DNA of 64,000 nucleotides from Mesorhizobium sp. NZP2298 (GTDB lineage Bacteria; Pseudomonadota; Alphaproteobacteria; Rhizobiales; Rhizobiaceae). A program made the position numbers and the translations under genes. Each line of letters starts with the position of its first letter. The first letter of the stretch is position 1. A model generated the notes under the pieces. The model had not been told where the DNA came from. It did not search any database and saw nothing but the letters and a program-made list of their open reading frames with translations. The stretch is from the NCBI RefSeq assembly GCF_013170825.1, contig NZ_CP033365.1, positions 1,488,001-1,552,000 of the forward strand, written 5' to 3'. Of this stretch, positions 28,095 to 38,198 are shown in pieces.

Positions 28095-28894
28095 GCCAGA
28101 TGTTGTCTCCAGACATGACGATCGCCGCCGAGGCGGCGGCCAAGGCCAAGATCGAGGTCAAGAACCTCAACTTCTACTACGGCCAATCGAAGGCGCTGAA
28201 GGATATCACGCTGTCGCTGCCTGAGCGCAGCGTCACCGCCTTCATCGGCCCTTCCGGCTGCGGAAAGTCGACGCTGCTGCGCGTCTTCAACCGCATCTAC
28301 GAGCTCTACCCCAAGCAGACCGCCGAGGGCCAGGTGCTGCTCGACGGCCAGAACATTCTCGACCGCTCGCAGGACCTCAACCTGCTGCGCACCAAGATCG
28401 GCATGGTGTTCCAGAAGCCGACGCCCTTCCCGATGTCGATCTACGAGAACATCGCCTTCGGCGTCAGGCTCTATGAGAAGATCAGCAAGGCCGAGATGGA
28501 CGGTCGTGTCGAGCAGGCGCTGAAGCGCGCCGCTTTGTGGACCGAGGTCAAGGACAAGCTCAATGCCAGCGGCCTCAGCCTGTCGGGCGGCCAGCAGCAG
28601 CGGCTGTGCATCGCCCGCACGGTGGCGGTGAAGCCGGAGGTCATCCTGCTCGATGAGCCGGCCTCCGCGCTCGATCCGCTGTCGACCGCCAAGATCGAGG
28701 AACTGATCGACGAGCTGCAGGCCGACTACACGATCGTCATCGTCACCCACAACATGCAGCAGGCGGCGCGCGTCTCGAAGCAGACCGCCTTCATGTATCT
28801 GGGCGAACTGGTCGAGTTCGACCGCACCGAGAAGATCTTCACGTCGCCTCGCGAGAAGCGCACGCAAGACTACATCACCGGCCGCTTCGGCTGA
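28091..28894 (+). CDS. pstB: Phosphate ABC transporter ATP-binding protein
   Basis: The ATPase of the Pst importer. The Walker A motif GPSGCGKST, the ABC signature LSGGQQQRL and Walker [14 protein letters not shown] are all intact, and the switch His follows in [13 protein letters not shown]. The 267 residues are standard. It starts within the pstA stop codon and phoU follows after 26 bases. Confidence 0.97.
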   Translation: MSQMLSPDMTIAAEAAAKAKIEVKNLNFYYGQSKALKDITLSLPERSVTAFIGPSGCGKSTLLRVFNRIYELYPKQTAEGQVLLDGQNILDRSQDLNLLRTKIGMVFQKPTPFPMSIYENIAFGVRLYEKISKAEMDGRVEQALKRAALWTEVKDKLNASGLSLSGGQQQRLCIARTVAVKPEVILLDEPASALDPLSTAKIEELIDELQADYTIVIVTHNMQQAARVSKQTAFMYLGELVEFDRTEKIFTSPREKRTQDYITGRFG

Positions 28895-28920
28895 TCGCAC
28901 GCATTACGAGGACCAGGATC

Positions 28921-29628
28921 ATGGCCGAACACACAGTCGCAGCCTTCGACGAGGATCTCGGACAGATCAGCAGGCTGATCAGCGACATGGGCGATCTCGC
29001 CGGCTCGATGGTCGGCGGCGCCACCAAGGCGCTGCTGAATTCCGACAACGCGCTGGCACAGCGCGTGGTCTCCGACGACGCCATCATGGATGCGCGCCAG
29101 CGCGAACTCGACGATCGCGCCATCACGCTGATCGCCAAGCGCCAGCCGATGGCAGACGATCTGCGCCATGTCGTCGGGTCGATCCGCATGGCTGGCGACC
29201 TCGAACGCATTGGCGACCTTGCCAAGAACATCGCCAAGCGCGTCGGCACCGTCGGTCTCACCGCAACGCCGCGCGACCTGTCGCATTCCATCGACGCCAT
29301 GGCGCAGCTGGTGCTGATCCAGGTGCAGGGCGTGATCGAGGAGTATGCGGCGCGCGATGCCGCCGCGCTTGCGAAGCTGCGCGCCGACGACGAACGCATC
29401 GACGTCAAATACACCTCGGTGTTCCGCGAGCTGCTGACCTACATGATGGAGGATCCGCGCAACATCACCGCTTGCACGCATCTGTTGTTCTGCGCCAAGA
29501 ATCTCGAACGCATCGGCGACCATGTGACCAACATCGCCGAGAACGCGTACTATGTCCTGACCGGCACGCAACTGCCCGCCAACCGCCCCAAACAGGACGA
29601 GACGGCGATGTCGGCGCCGGCGGCTTGA
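28921..29628 (+). CDS. phoU: Phosphate signalling protein PhoU
   Basis: A cytoplasmic all-helical regulator that links Pst transport to the PhoR/PhoB system and keeps phosphate uptake in check. Two PhoU repeats are visible, with metal-site motifs RIAGDLERIGD-like (RMAGDLERIGDLAKNIAKR) and NLERIGDHVTNIAE. The length of 235 is typical. It lies between pstB and phoB; dispersed repeat copy B separates it from phoB. Confidence 0.96.
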   Translation: MAEHTVAAFDEDLGQISRLISDMGDLAGSMVGGATKALLNSDNALAQRVVSDDAIMDARQRELDDRAITLIAKRQPMADDLRHVVGSIRMAGDLERIGDLAKNIAKRVGTVGLTATPRDLSHSIDAMAQLVLIQVQGVIEEYAARDAAALAKLRADDERIDVKYTSVFRELLTYMMEDPRNITACTHLLFCAKNLERIGDHVTNIAENAYYVLTGTQLPANRPKQDETAMSAPAA

Positions 29629-29634
29629 GCGTTG

Positions 29635-29735
29635 GAGCGGTTCATCGTTTCGCGGAAACGCCGAACCGCTCTATCTCTTTGTTTCACGCAATTCAGGATG
29701 GAAAACCGTTACATATTTTTCCCGGGATTGCTTTA
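29635..29735 (+). repeat. Dispersed intergenic hairpin repeat, copy B
   Basis: The best-preserved copy. GAGCGGTTC (29635-29643) pairs with GAACCGCTC (29663-29671), and inside it CGTTTC (29646-29651) pairs with GAAACG (29655-29660) around GCG. The rest aligns with copies A, C and D. It separates phoU from phoB and may affect read-through. Confidence 0.85.
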
Positions 29736-29749
29736 GAGGTGACCAGTCA

Positions 29750-30439
29750 ATGATCGCACCACGCATCATGGTGGTGGAGGACGAGGAGCCGCTCGGCGTG
29801 CTCCTCCGCTACAATCTGGAATCGGAAGGCTATCAGGTCGAGGTGGTAACCCGCGGCGATGAAGCCGAAATCCGGCTGCAGGAAAACGTGCCCGATCTTC
29901 TGGTGCTCGACTGGATGGTGCCGGCGGTGTCCGGTATCGAACTCTGTCGCCGGCTAAGAATGCGGCCCGAGACCGAACGGCTGCCGATCATCATGCTGAC
30001 GGCGCGCGGCGAGGAGAGCGACCGCGTGCGTGGCCTTTCGACCGGTGCCGACGATTATCTGGTCAAGCCGTTCTCGACGCCGGAATTCATGGCGCGCGTC
30101 AAGGCGCTGCTGCGCCGCGCCAAGCCCGAAGTGCTGTCCAGCGTGCTCAAGGTCGGCGACATCGTGCTCGACCGTGAATCGCATCGGGTCTACCGCAAGA
30201 AGAGCGAGATCCGGCTCGGGCCGACCGAATTCCGCCTTCTGGAATTCATGATGCGCCATCCCGGCCGCGTGTTCTCGCGCAGCCAGTTGCTCGACAATGT
30301 CTGGGGTGAGACGATTTATATCGACGAACGCACCGTGGACGTGCATGTCGGCCGCCTGCGCAAGGCGGTCAACAATGGCCGCATGCCCGACGTCATCCGC
30401 ACCATCCGTGGGGCAGGCTACGCGATCCGCGAGGATTAA
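29750..30439 (+). CDS. phoB: Phosphate regulon response regulator PhoB
   Basis: An OmpR-type transcription factor that binds Pho boxes when phosphorylated under phosphate starvation. The receiver has the phospho-acceptor Asp54 in LVLDWMVP and the conserved Lys in DDYLVKPFS. The winged-helix DNA-binding domain (LGPTEFRLLEFMM ... TVDVHVGRLRKAV) occupies the C-terminal 100 residues. The length of 229 is typical. The partner kinase PhoR is not encoded in this window. Confidence 0.96.
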   Translation: MIAPRIMVVEDEEPLGVLLRYNLESEGYQVEVVTRGDEAEIRLQENVPDLLVLDWMVPAVSGIELCRRLRMRPETERLPIIMLTARGEESDRVRGLSTGADDYLVKPFSTPEFMARVKALLRRAKPEVLSSVLKVGDIVLDRESHRVYRKKSEIRLGPTEFRLLEFMMRHPGRVFSRSQLLDNVWGETIYIDERTVDVHVGRLRKAVNNGRMPDVIRTIRGAGYAIRED

Positions 30440-30447
30440 AGGAGCGC

Positions 30448-30590
30448 TCAGCCGGCGCGAGTGCGAAAGATAATAACGGCAAACATCAATACGCCCGCGA
30501 AAACCAGCAAAGATGATGCCGCGACAACGGAAGTCCACGCGGCGACTTTCCACTGTCTCCTGCGTCGGCGTCGCTCCGATCACACGGCAT
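30448..30590 (-). pseudogene. Possible remnant of a small membrane protein
   Basis: On the minus strand, a frame ending at 30448 reads VAAWTSVVAASSLLVF and then GVLMFAVIIFRTRAG before its stop, a clean transmembrane helix. It has no start codon ahead of the helix. A different frame just upstream offers ATG CCG TGT GAT with a short acidic peptide; one missing base in an AAA run would join them. It could be a decayed gene or chance. Confidence 0.25.
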
Positions 30591-30707
30591 GGATGTCGCG
30601 ATTGCCGAAGCCGTCAATGGTTTGGGACGCTCAGTCAAGCGGTTGAGACGCGCAGTCACGGCGCCCGGCCGTGCCTTTCCGGAAGTCCAGGGCGTTCCGC
30701 GCGGGTT

Positions 30708-31952
30708 TCAGGCAACGCTCTTTCCAGCACTCCCTCTTGCCTGCGCGCCCGGCGCGAAGATCTCCTGATCGACGAAGGTCAGTGCGCGCATGGCGCAGCC
30801 CTCGCGGATCAGGGGGAGTTCGTTCGGTTCGGTGTCGAACGAAATCGATTTCGAGTGCTGGCCGCCGGCGGTCTGAGCAATCGCCTCGCGCAATGCCGGC
30901 TCGATCAGGTCGAAGGCGGCGGCGCTGACGCCGACCATGGCCACGGGTGCGGGATCGATCAGCGCGAACAGGCTGCCGAGGCCATAACCCAGTGCTTCGC
31001 CGGCCTTGCGATAGGCTTCGCGCTCGGGCCCGGCCCGTTCCCGTGCCGTCGTCGCCAGTGCCCGCATCTGCGTGTCGCTGACGTCGGCGACCGGTTCGGT
31101 GTCCTCGCCAAGCTGCCTGGCATTGCGCCAGATGGCGTAGTTGCCGGCATAGGCCTCGACGCAGCCGCGCCGCCCGCAGCGGCAGAGTGCGCCGCCTGGC
31201 CGATGGATCATGTGGCCGAACTCGCCACCCGACGAATGGGTGCCGGTGAACAGCTCGCCCTTCAGCACCAGGCCCATGCCGATGCCGTGCGACAAAAGGA
31301 TGGCGATGAAGTCGTCGCGGTAGCGTTCGGGGTCGCGCCAGCGCAGCGCCACCGCCATCATGTTGCAGTCGTTCTCCATGGTGGCCGGGATGCCGAACTC
31401 GGCTTCCAGTATGTCGGCGAAGGCGATGTCGGTCTGCGGTGTGATCGGCGACCACAGCATGGCCCTGGCCTTGGTGTCGGTTATGCCCTGGATCGCCAGT
31501 GCGATACGGGCGACACTGCGCACGTCGATATCGGGATCCTCGAGGCGGCGCCGTACAATGGCGACGCATTCACCGATCAGCGCCTCGCGCGACATGGTCA
31601 GCGTGTCCAGCCGGCGCTGTTCCTCTGATATCACCTGGCCGGCATAGTCGATGACGGCGACGGACAGGAAATTCAGCGACAGCACGACGGTCATGATGGC
31701 CGCGGCCTCCGGGTTGAGGCCGAGGCCGACCTGTGGCCTGCCGCGTTTGAGCGTACCGGCCTCGCTCGGCTTGCCCTCGGCCAGGATGCCTTCGCCGATC
31801 AGGTCGGAAGAGATCGCCGATATGGTCGAATGGCTGAGGCCGGTGGTCGCGGCGATCTCGGTGCGCGAGGGTTGGCCGGCCCGGCGCACGGCCGCAATCA
31901 CCATGGCGCGGTTGCGCCGGCGCAGATCGTCGTGGCGGATTCCGACCGACAT
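30708..31952 (-). CDS. ROK-family transcriptional repressor, probable regulator of the xyl operon
   Basis: An N-terminal winged helix-turn-helix ([17 protein letters not shown], residues about 30-50) is followed by a ROK sugar-kinase-like domain with the zinc signature [12 protein letters not shown] and [10 protein letters not shown]. At about 414 residues it has the XylR/NagC-type architecture. It faces xylF across 271 bases, the usual layout for a repressor of the divergent transporter. GGAGG followed by a second ATG favours a start at 31952 (MSVGIRHDD); the ATG at 31964 touches the Shine-Dalgarno. Two inverted-repeat operator candidates flank the xylF promoter. The inducer is probably xylose or a related sugar. 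Confidence 0.88.
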   Translation of the reverse strand: MSVGIRHDDLRRRNRAMVIAAVRRAGQPSRTEIAATTGLSHSTISAISSDLIGEGILAEGKPSEAGTLKRGRPQVGLGLNPEAAAIMTVVLSLNFLSVAVIDYAGQVISEEQRRLDTLTMSREALIGECVAIVRRRLEDPDIDVRSVARIALAIQGITDTKARAMLWSPITPQTDIAFADILEAEFGIPATMENDCNMMAVALRWRDPERYRDDFIAILLSHGIGMGLVLKGELFTGTHSSGGEFGHMIHRPGGALCRCGRRGCVEAYAGNYAIWRNARQLGEDTEPVADVSDTQMRALATTARERAGPEREAYRKAGEALGYGLGSLFALIDPAPVAMVGVSAAAFDLIEPALREAIAQTAGGQHSKSISFDTEPNELPLIREGCAMRALTFVDQEIFAPGAQARGSAGKSVA

Positions 31953-32062
31953 ACTTTCCCACATCCTCCCGGTCGCCGCGGTTCTTCCTGCCCCTCGAAC
32001 ACTGCCGGCAACTGGGGCAAATACTGGCAGAAGCGGCCGGTGCTGTCATTTATTTATTGCGG

Positions 32063-32075
32063 GGCTCGAAAAAAA
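32063..32075 (+). promoter_or_regulatory. Upstream operator half-site for the ROK regulator
   Basis: GGCTCGAAAAAAA here repeats the sequence at 32148-32159 exactly over 12 bases, about 85 bases upstream. The spacing is close to eight helical turns, which would put both on one DNA face. Confidence 0.45.
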
Positions 32076-32109
32076 GTCCGCGACACCTCAAGATCCATCA
32101 GAATCGATG

Positions 32110-32138
32110 TTGACAGCGTTCCGACGATGGATCAGTAT
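32110..32138 (+). promoter_or_regulatory. Candidate xylF promoter
   Basis: TTGACA at 32110-32115 and CAGTAT at 32133-32138 are separated by 17 bases. The xylF start codon is 86 bases downstream. The -35 is perfect, the -10 is weak, as expected of a regulated promoter. Confidence 0.45.
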
Positions 32139-32145
32139 TTTTTTT

Positions 32146-32168
32146 GAGGCTCGAAAAAATAGAGCCTC
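32146..32168. promoter_or_regulatory. Candidate ROK operator (perfect 7-bp inverted repeat)
   Basis: GAGGCTC (32146-32152) and GAGCCTC (32162-32168) flank the AT-rich centre GAAAAAATA. It lies at the expected transcription start of xylF, so binding should block initiation. ROK repressors are known to use palindromes with AT-rich centres. Confidence 0.55.
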
Positions 32169-32223
32169 TGTGCCGGCCTTTGGGTCAGTTTGGTCGCGCC
32201 ATACGCGGCGCAGGGAGGATATC

Positions 32224-33264
32224 ATGAAGAGATTCACGGCCGCCATCCTGGCGGGTGTCGCCATGTCGCTGACGCTTGCGTCGGTCGCGCAGGCGAAGGA
32301 CAAGGTTATCGGCGTTTCGTGGTCGAACTTCCAGGAAGAGCGCTGGAAGACCGACGAGGCCGCCATGAAGAAGGCGATCGAGGCCGCCGGCGACAAGTAC
32401 ATTTCCGCCGATGCGCAGTCCAATCCCGGCAAGCAGCTTACCGATGTCGAGAGCCTGATCTCGCAGGGCGCCAATTCGCTGATCATCCTGGCGCAGGATG
32501 CTTCGGCGATCGGCCCGGCGGTGCAGAAGGCACTGGACGAAGGCATTCCGGTCGTCGGCTATGACCGCCTGATCGAGAACAAGGACGTCTTCTACCTGAC
32601 CTTCGACAACAAGGAAGTCGGCCGCTTGCAGGCCAGCGCAGTGTTCAAGGTCAAGCCGGAAGGCAACTATGTCTTCATCAAGGGCTCGGGTGCCGATCCG
32701 AACGCCGATTTCCTGTTCTCGGGCTCGATGGAAGTGCTCAAGGCGGCCATCGACAGCGGCAAGATCAAGAATGTCGGCGAGGCCTATACGGACGGCTGGC
32801 TGCCCGCCAACGCCCAGAAGAACATGGAACAGTTCCTGACCGCCAACGACAACAAGGTCGATGCCGTGGTCGCCGCCAATGACGGCACCGCAGGCGGTGT
32901 CGTCGCGGCGCTGACGGCGCAAGGCCTTGCCGGCACCGTGCCGGTGTCGGGCCAGGACGGCGATCATGCCGCGCTGAACCGCATCGCGCTCGGCACCCAG
33001 ACGGTGTCGGTGTGGAAGGACGCGCGCGAGCTCGGCAAGAATGCCGCCGAGATCGCCTCGCAGCTGGCTGACGGCAAGAAGATGACCGACATCGCCGGCG
33101 TGAAGGATTTCACGACCCCCGGCGGCAACACCGTCAAGTCGCTGTTCCTGACCCCTGTCGCCATCACCAAGGACAATCTCAATCTCGTCATCGATGCCGG
33201 CTGGATCAAGAAGGATGAAGTCTGCGCGGGCGTCGCCGCCGGTAGCGTCGCGGCCTGCAACTAG
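32224..33264 (+). CDS. xylF: D-xylose-type ABC transporter substrate-binding protein
   Basis: The periplasmic sugar-binding subunit. The signal peptide covers residues 1-23 (ending ASVAQA). Mature sequence [39 protein letters not shown] and GYDRLI match the XylF branch of the sugar-binding proteins. The length of 346 fits. The start at ATG 32224 has GGGAGGATATC upstream. It heads xylF-xylH-xylG; a terminator-like hairpin follows its stop, favouring excess binding protein. Xylose is inferred from similarity. Confidence 0.92.
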   Translation: MKRFTAAILAGVAMSLTLASVAQAKDKVIGVSWSNFQEERWKTDEAAMKKAIEAAGDKYISADAQSNPGKQLTDVESLISQGANSLIILAQDASAIGPAVQKALDEGIPVVGYDRLIENKDVFYLTFDNKEVGRLQASAVFKVKPEGNYVFIKGSGADPNADFLFSGSMEVLKAAIDSGKIKNVGEAYTDGWLPANAQKNMEQFLTANDNKVDAVVAANDGTAGGVVAALTAQGLAGTVPVSGQDGDHAALNRIALGTQTVSVWKDARELGKNAAEIASQLADGKKMTDIAGVKDFTTPGGNTVKSLFLTPVAITKDNLNLVIDAGWIKKDEVCAGVAAGSVAACN

Positions 33265-33290
33265 AACGGCGCAGCACTGTTCGTCATCGA

Positions 33291-33318
33291 CGCCGCGGCC
33301 CAAAAGCCGCGGCGTTTT
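33291..33318 (+). terminator. Attenuating terminator between xylF and xylH
   Basis: A perfect 9-bp GC stem (33291-33299 with 33306-33314) closes a 6-nt loop and is followed by TTTT. Because xylH and xylG continue downstream in the same direction it is probably leaky. Confidence 0.8.
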
Positions 33319-33407
33319 CTCAAAAAGATTTGTGTTTCCGCATCAGGCGGATAGCTTCTAGGCTGCGTTCCGGCTCCGCGCCGGATGGCCGGCCGGTGGG
33401 AGGAATC

Positions 33408-34760
33408 ATGACCGACACGACGTCCAACCCGCAGGCCGACACCGCGCGCGCGTCGGAGCTTGGCGCGGTCGCCCGGTTCCTGAAGGCAACCGAGATCGAC
33501 ACCCGCATGCTCGGCATGATCGGTGCCCTGTTGCTGATCTGGGTCGGGCTGCACGTGATTTCGAGTCTGCGTCTGGGCGTCAATCCCCTCGATTTCGACA
33601 GCCGCACCTTTCTCACTCCGCGCAATCTGTGGAACCTGTCGGTGCAGACTTCCGCTGTCGCGATCATGGCCTGCGGCATGGTGCTGGTCATCGTCATGCG
33701 CAATATCGACCTGTCCGTCGGCTCTGCCGAGGGTCTGATCGGCATGGTCATGGGCTTTGCCCAGGTGCATTTCCTGGTCCGGTTCGTCGGGCTTGAACTC
33801 GGCAATCCTTGGATCTGGGTTCTGGCACTGGTCATCGGGCTGGCGCTCGGGCTGCTGATCGGCGCTTTCCAGGGCTTCATCATCGCCTATCTCGAAGTGC
33901 CGGCCTTCATCGTCACGCTGGGCGGCCTGCTGGTCTGGCGCGGTGCCGCCTGGTGGGTCACCAGCGGCCAGACCGTGGCACCGCTCGACGCCACGTTCCA
34001 GCTGATGGGCGGCGGCCCGGCCGGATCGATCGGTGCCACCTGGAGCTGGATCGTCGGCATCGTCGCCTGCCTCGCCGTCGTGTTTGCACTGTTCAATGGG
34101 CGGGTGCAGCGCAAGCGCTTCCGCTTCCCGTTGCGCCCGGTCTGGGCCGAGACGCTGCTTGGCACCGTCACCTGCGCCGTCATCATGGGCGCGGTGTGGC
34201 TGGCCAATTCCTATCCCTGGCCCATCGGCATCGTGAACAGATACGCCGCCGCCAACAACATCACCGTGCCCGAGGGTGGCCTGTTCATCGCCCACGGCAT
34301 TGCCATCCCGGTGCTGATGGCGATCGCCGTCGGGCTGATCATGACCTTCATCACCAACCGCACCCGTTTCGGCCGCTATGTCTTTGCCATCGGCGGCAAT
34401 CCGGAGGCCGCCAACCTGGCGGGCATCAATACACGCTGGATCACCATGAAGGTGTTCATGATCATGGGCGTGCTGGCCACGATCGCCGCCGCGATCTCGT
34501 CTGCCCGGCAGAACTCGTCGACCAACGTGCTTGGCACATTGGACGAGCTGCTTGTCATCGCCGCCGCCGTCATCGGCGGCACGTCGCTGGCCGGCGGCTC
34601 CGGAACGATCATCGGCGCCATGCTCGGAGCACTGCTGATGCAGTCGCTGCAGTCCGGCATGGTGTTGCTTGGCGTCGACTCGCCGTTGCAGAGCATCGTC
34701 GTCGGCGCCGTGCTGGTCATCGCCGTGTGGCTCGACACCGTCTATCGCAAACGGGTTTAG
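33408..34760 (+). CDS. xylH: Xylose-type ABC transporter permease
   Basis: The membrane subunit of the sugar importer, 450 residues with around ten or more hydrophobic helices, longer than RbsC-type permeases and matching XylH. The EAA-like loop region is [27 protein letters not shown], followed by [25 protein letters not shown]. The start is ATG 33408 after GGGAGGAATC. xylG follows 13 bases after the stop. A terminator between xylF and this gene suggests lower expression than xylF. Confidence 0.9.
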   Translation: MTDTTSNPQADTARASELGAVARFLKATEIDTRMLGMIGALLLIWVGLHVISSLRLGVNPLDFDSRTFLTPRNLWNLSVQTSAVAIMACGMVLVIVMRNIDLSVGSAEGLIGMVMGFAQVHFLVRFVGLELGNPWIWVLALVIGLALGLLIGAFQGFIIAYLEVPAFIVTLGGLLVWRGAAWWVTSGQTVAPLDATFQLMGGGPAGSIGATWSWIVGIVACLAVVFALFNGRVQRKRFRFPLRPVWAETLLGTVTCAVIMGAVWLANSYPWPIGIVNRYAAANNITVPEGGLFIAHGIAIPVLMAIAVGLIMTFITNRTRFGRYVFAIGGNPEAANLAGINTRWITMKVFMIMGVLATIAAAISSARQNSSTNVLGTLDELLVIAAAVIGGTSLAGGSGTIIGAMLGALLMQSLQSGMVLLGVDSPLQSIVVGAVLVIAVWLDTVYRKRV

Positions 34761-34773
34761 GGGGAGAAAGATC

Positions 34774-35577
<804 letters not shown>

Positions 35578-35727
35578 GGGCTTTCGGCGGGGTGCATTGG
35601 CTCTCCCGCACGTCCCCGTTGCCGCTCACGTGATGTGCCAGTGATCGCGATGGGTTGGCCTTGCCATTGTGTTGGCCCGGCGACTTGACCATAAAGGTCC
35701 GGTATTGCTCATGGGCCGCATCATCCG

Positions 35728-37368
35728 TTGAAAAAGCTTTTTCCGATTGTCGCGTTCATCGCCGTTGCGCTGATCAGCATGACCATGGCGGGGTTCGCCT
35801 ATTTCGCGACGCAGGAAGCCGCCCGCATCAAGTTCGAGGCGGCGGCCGATGACGCACTCAACCGGATCGAGAGCCGTATCGATCTGCATTTGTCGCTGCT
35901 GCGGTCGACGCAGGCCCTGTTCGACGCCCGCAATGGCGACATCTCCCAGAACGAGTTCAAGGCGTTCTTCAACGCGCTGGATGTCGACACCAATTTCGCC
36001 GGCCTGCGCGGCATCGGCTTCCTCGGGCTGGTCAAGACGGGCGATGAGGCGGCGGTCGAACGCGACATCCTGCACGATTTTGGCACCAGCCATCCGGTCT
36101 ATCCGGAGACGACGCAGCCATGGCGCGCGCCCATCATGCTCTTCGAGCCGATGGACCCGTCCAACCAGGCCAGCATCGGCTACGATATGTTCAGCGAACC
36201 AGTGCGGCGCGCGGCGATCGAGAAGGCGATGGCCGATGACCAGCAGCACGCGAGCGGGCTGCTGCAACTGGGCCAAGGTACGGGCGCCACGCAGACCTTC
36301 ACCGGCTTCCTGGTCTTCGTCCGGCTTAACGTCGAAACAGCGCCCGAGGTCATCAACGCATCGCGATCCTCGACCGCGGGCTTTCTCTACGCGGCCTTCC
36401 GCGCCCGCGACCTGTTCCAGATCGCGCTCAGCCGTGCGCCGCTATTGCCGGTCAACACGGAAATCTATGACGGCGCGGTGAACAGCGACGACCTTCTGTT
36501 CCAGTCGGAGACGCCGCCGGTTTCGTCCTTTGGCGATCGGCTGCTGGTCACCCGCAAGATCACGGTGGCCGGCCGGCCGTGGACGGTATTGTTCAGGCCA
36601 ACCAGCGCCTTCTCGCAGCCGTCGTCGCGCGCCATCCCTGTGATGCTTGGGCTGTTCGGGCTGCTGGCGGCGGGCGCCATCGCGCTGGTGGCGCGCTATC
36701 AGGAGCGTGCCTATGAGGCGGCGTCGCGCTTGCACGAGACAACCGAGAAGAGCCTGCTCGAAAAAGACCTGATGCTGCAGGAGATGAAGCATCGCATCAA
36801 GAATTCGATCACCAGGGTGCTGGCGATCGCGCGGCAGACAGCTTCGCGAGCCACCGACGTCAATGAGTTTTCGGCCTCGTTCTCGGCCAGGTTGCAGGCG
36901 ATGGCCGCTTCCCAGGACATGCTGACGCGCTCGCGCTGGCAGAAGGCCGATCTCGCCGATCTCCTGCGCATCGAACTTGGCCAGGTATTCGGCAAGGACC
37001 TGCCGGAGGGGTTGTTGACCGGTCCCGAGGTGCTGCTCGACGAGACCACGACGCAGGCGCTTGGCCTCACCTTCCATGAACTGGCGACCAATGCGCTGAA
37101 ATATGGCGAAGCCGGCAATTCCGCCAATGCGCACCGAAGTGACTGGGCGCTCAAAGTGGACTGGTCGCTGGAAGGGCGGGGGCGCGAGCGGACGCTGGCT
37201 CTGAACTGGCGAGAAGCCGGGAAGAAAAAGGTCGAGGCGCCGGTCGAGACCGGATTCGGTACCAAGCTGATCGACCTCAATGTCACGCGCGAGTTGCGCG
37301 GCACGATCAAGCGCGATTTTCAGGCCGATGGTTTGAAGGTGGAAATAAGAATTCCGCTCACGGGCTGA
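35728..37368 (+). CDS. CHASE-domain sensor histidine kinase (HisKA_2/HWE type)
   Basis: A membrane sensor of 546 residues: an N-terminal helix (about 5-27), a periplasmic CHASE domain (about 30-290; SLLRSTQALFDARNG, GLRGIGFLGLV), a second helix (about 305-325) and a cytoplasmic HisKA_2-type kinase with His355 in EMKHRIKNS and an N-box LTFHELATNALKYG. The only start fitting the hydrophobic N terminus is TTG at 35728. Kinases of this type commonly feed PhyR, whose gene lies 3 kb downstream, so it is a candidate input to the stress response. CHASE domains bind small ligands such as cytokinin-like compounds in other proteins; the ligand here is unknown. Confidence 0.87.
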   Translation: MKKLFPIVAFIAVALISMTMAGFAYFATQEAARIKFEAAADDALNRIESRIDLHLSLLRSTQALFDARNGDISQNEFKAFFNALDVDTNFAGLRGIGFLGLVKTGDEAAVERDILHDFGTSHPVYPETTQPWRAPIMLFEPMDPSNQASIGYDMFSEPVRRAAIEKAMADDQQHASGLLQLGQGTGATQTFTGFLVFVRLNVETAPEVINASRSSTAGFLYAAFRARDLFQIALSRAPLLPVNTEIYDGAVNSDDLLFQSETPPVSSFGDRLLVTRKITVAGRPWTVLFRPTSAFSQPSSRAIPVMLGLFGLLAAGAIALVARYQERAYEAASRLHETTEKSLLEKDLMLQEMKHRIKNSITRVLAIARQTASRATDVNEFSASFSARLQAMAASQDMLTRSRWQKADLADLLRIELGQVFGKDLPEGLLTGPEVLLDETTTQALGLTFHELATNALKYGEAGNSANAHRSDWALKVDWSLEGRGRERTLALNWREAGKKKVEAPVETGFGTKLIDLNVTRELRGTIKRDFQADGLKVEIRIPLTG

Positions 37369-37467
37369 TGGCCAGTGACCGCGCCGATAGCGATGGAATG
37401 CCCATACGTGCAAAATCCGGAGGCTGGCATGGCCGGCCTCCGGATCGAAGTTTCGACTATCGCCGAA

Positions 37468-37713
37468 TTAGTTGCAGCGGGCCGTGTAAATCCGGCCGTG
37501 ACGGTCGCGATACTGGCAATAGCCGTTGCGCAGGTTGCGAACCAGCAAGCCCGATCCGGCACCGACAGCCGCCCCGATCAGGGCACCCTTGCCGCCGCCC
37601 ACCAGACCGCCAATGCCAGCACCAATCAAGGTGCCGCCAGCCACGTCCTTCTCGGTCGAGGTGCAGCCGCTGAGAGCGGCAACCGCAACCATCGCAATAA
37701 TCATCTTCCGCAT
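37468..37713 (-). CDS. Glycine-zipper lipoprotein
   Basis: 81 residues. The signal ends in the lipobox ALSGC, so the mature protein is a lipoprotein. A glycine-zipper segment follows (GGTLIGAGIGGLVGGGKGALIGAAVGAGSG) as in outer-membrane lipoproteins of the YMGG/SlyB type, then a short C-terminal basic tail with CQYRDRHGRIYTARC. The start is at MRKMIIAMV (ATG 37711-37713), with TGAGGAGTGA upstream on the minus strand. It probably helps envelope integrity. A 26-bp tandem duplication lies just upstream. Confidence 0.8.
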   Translation of the reverse strand: MRKMIIAMVAVAALSGCTSTEKDVAGGTLIGAGIGGLVGGGKGALIGAAVGAGSGLLVRNLRNGYCQYRDRHGRIYTARCN

Positions 37714-37741
37714 TGAGTCACTCCTCACTTGTGTCCACACT

Positions 37742-37793
37742 TTAGTTGGCTCCAGCAGCCATTTAGCTTAGTTGGGTCCAGCAGCCATTTAGC
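37742..37793. repeat. 26-bp tandem duplication
   Basis: Units 37742-37767 and 37768-37793 are identical except for C37750 versus G37776. They lie upstream of the glycine-zipper lipoprotein, within about 30-80 bases of its start codon. Confidence 0.9.
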
Positions 37794-37821
37794 ACGAACT
37801 GACGGCCTTTGCTGCTCGAAT

Positions 37822-38148
37822 TTATTGTTGGCTAAGATAGTCTTTTTCTGGGCGCGCCGCCGCCGATGCCATCACCACATTGGAAATCGCCAATGATGCA
37901 TTGAGGCTGCCGTCGGGGCGCACATTCCAGACTATTTGATCGTAGTCATCCTCAAGCGCGGGATCGACCGCGAGGCATTTGGCGACAACATGCTGCGCCT
38001 GCCCTTGCACGTCGCCCATCGCGAATGGCCGTTCAGCGGTGCATTCGTCGGCGGTCGCGAAAACACTGACGGGCACCTGCAATTCGTGGCAATCGGCCAT
38101 TGAGTTCGAACAGCCGATGACCAGCAACAACGCGGCTATGTGTTCCAT
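37822..38148 (-). CDS. Small secreted hypothetical protein
   Basis: 108 residues with a signal peptide or lipobox-like start (MEHIAALLLVIGCSNSMADC). The mature part has three more Cys and ends in a short conserved-looking region LNASLAISNVVMASAAARPEKDYL. No family is recognised. GAGAGGAC before ATG 38146-38148 decides the start; the longer open frame upstream is non-coding. A possible EcfG promoter with a 17-base spacer lies just upstream. Confidence 0.65.
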   Translation of the reverse strand: MEHIAALLLVIGCSNSMADCHELQVPVSVFATADECTAERPFAMGDVQGQAQHVVAKCLAVDPALEDDYDQIVWNVRPDGSLNASLAISNVVMASAAARPEKDYLSQQ

Positions 38149-38172
38149 GACGAGATGTCCTCTCGCCGCAAC

Positions 38173-38198
38173 AACGGCGCACATCGTCAAAAAGTTCC
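38173..38198 (-). promoter_or_regulatory. Possible EcfG promoter, 17-base spacer
   Basis: On the minus strand GGAAC (38198-38194) and CGTT (38176-38173) are 17 bases apart; the usual spacing in this window is 16. It points at the start codon 25 bases further on (38148). Confidence 0.5.

Noticed and set aside
37742..37793. Attachment site or target-site duplication
   Set aside because: The two units are adjacent with no insert, integrase or transposase nearby.
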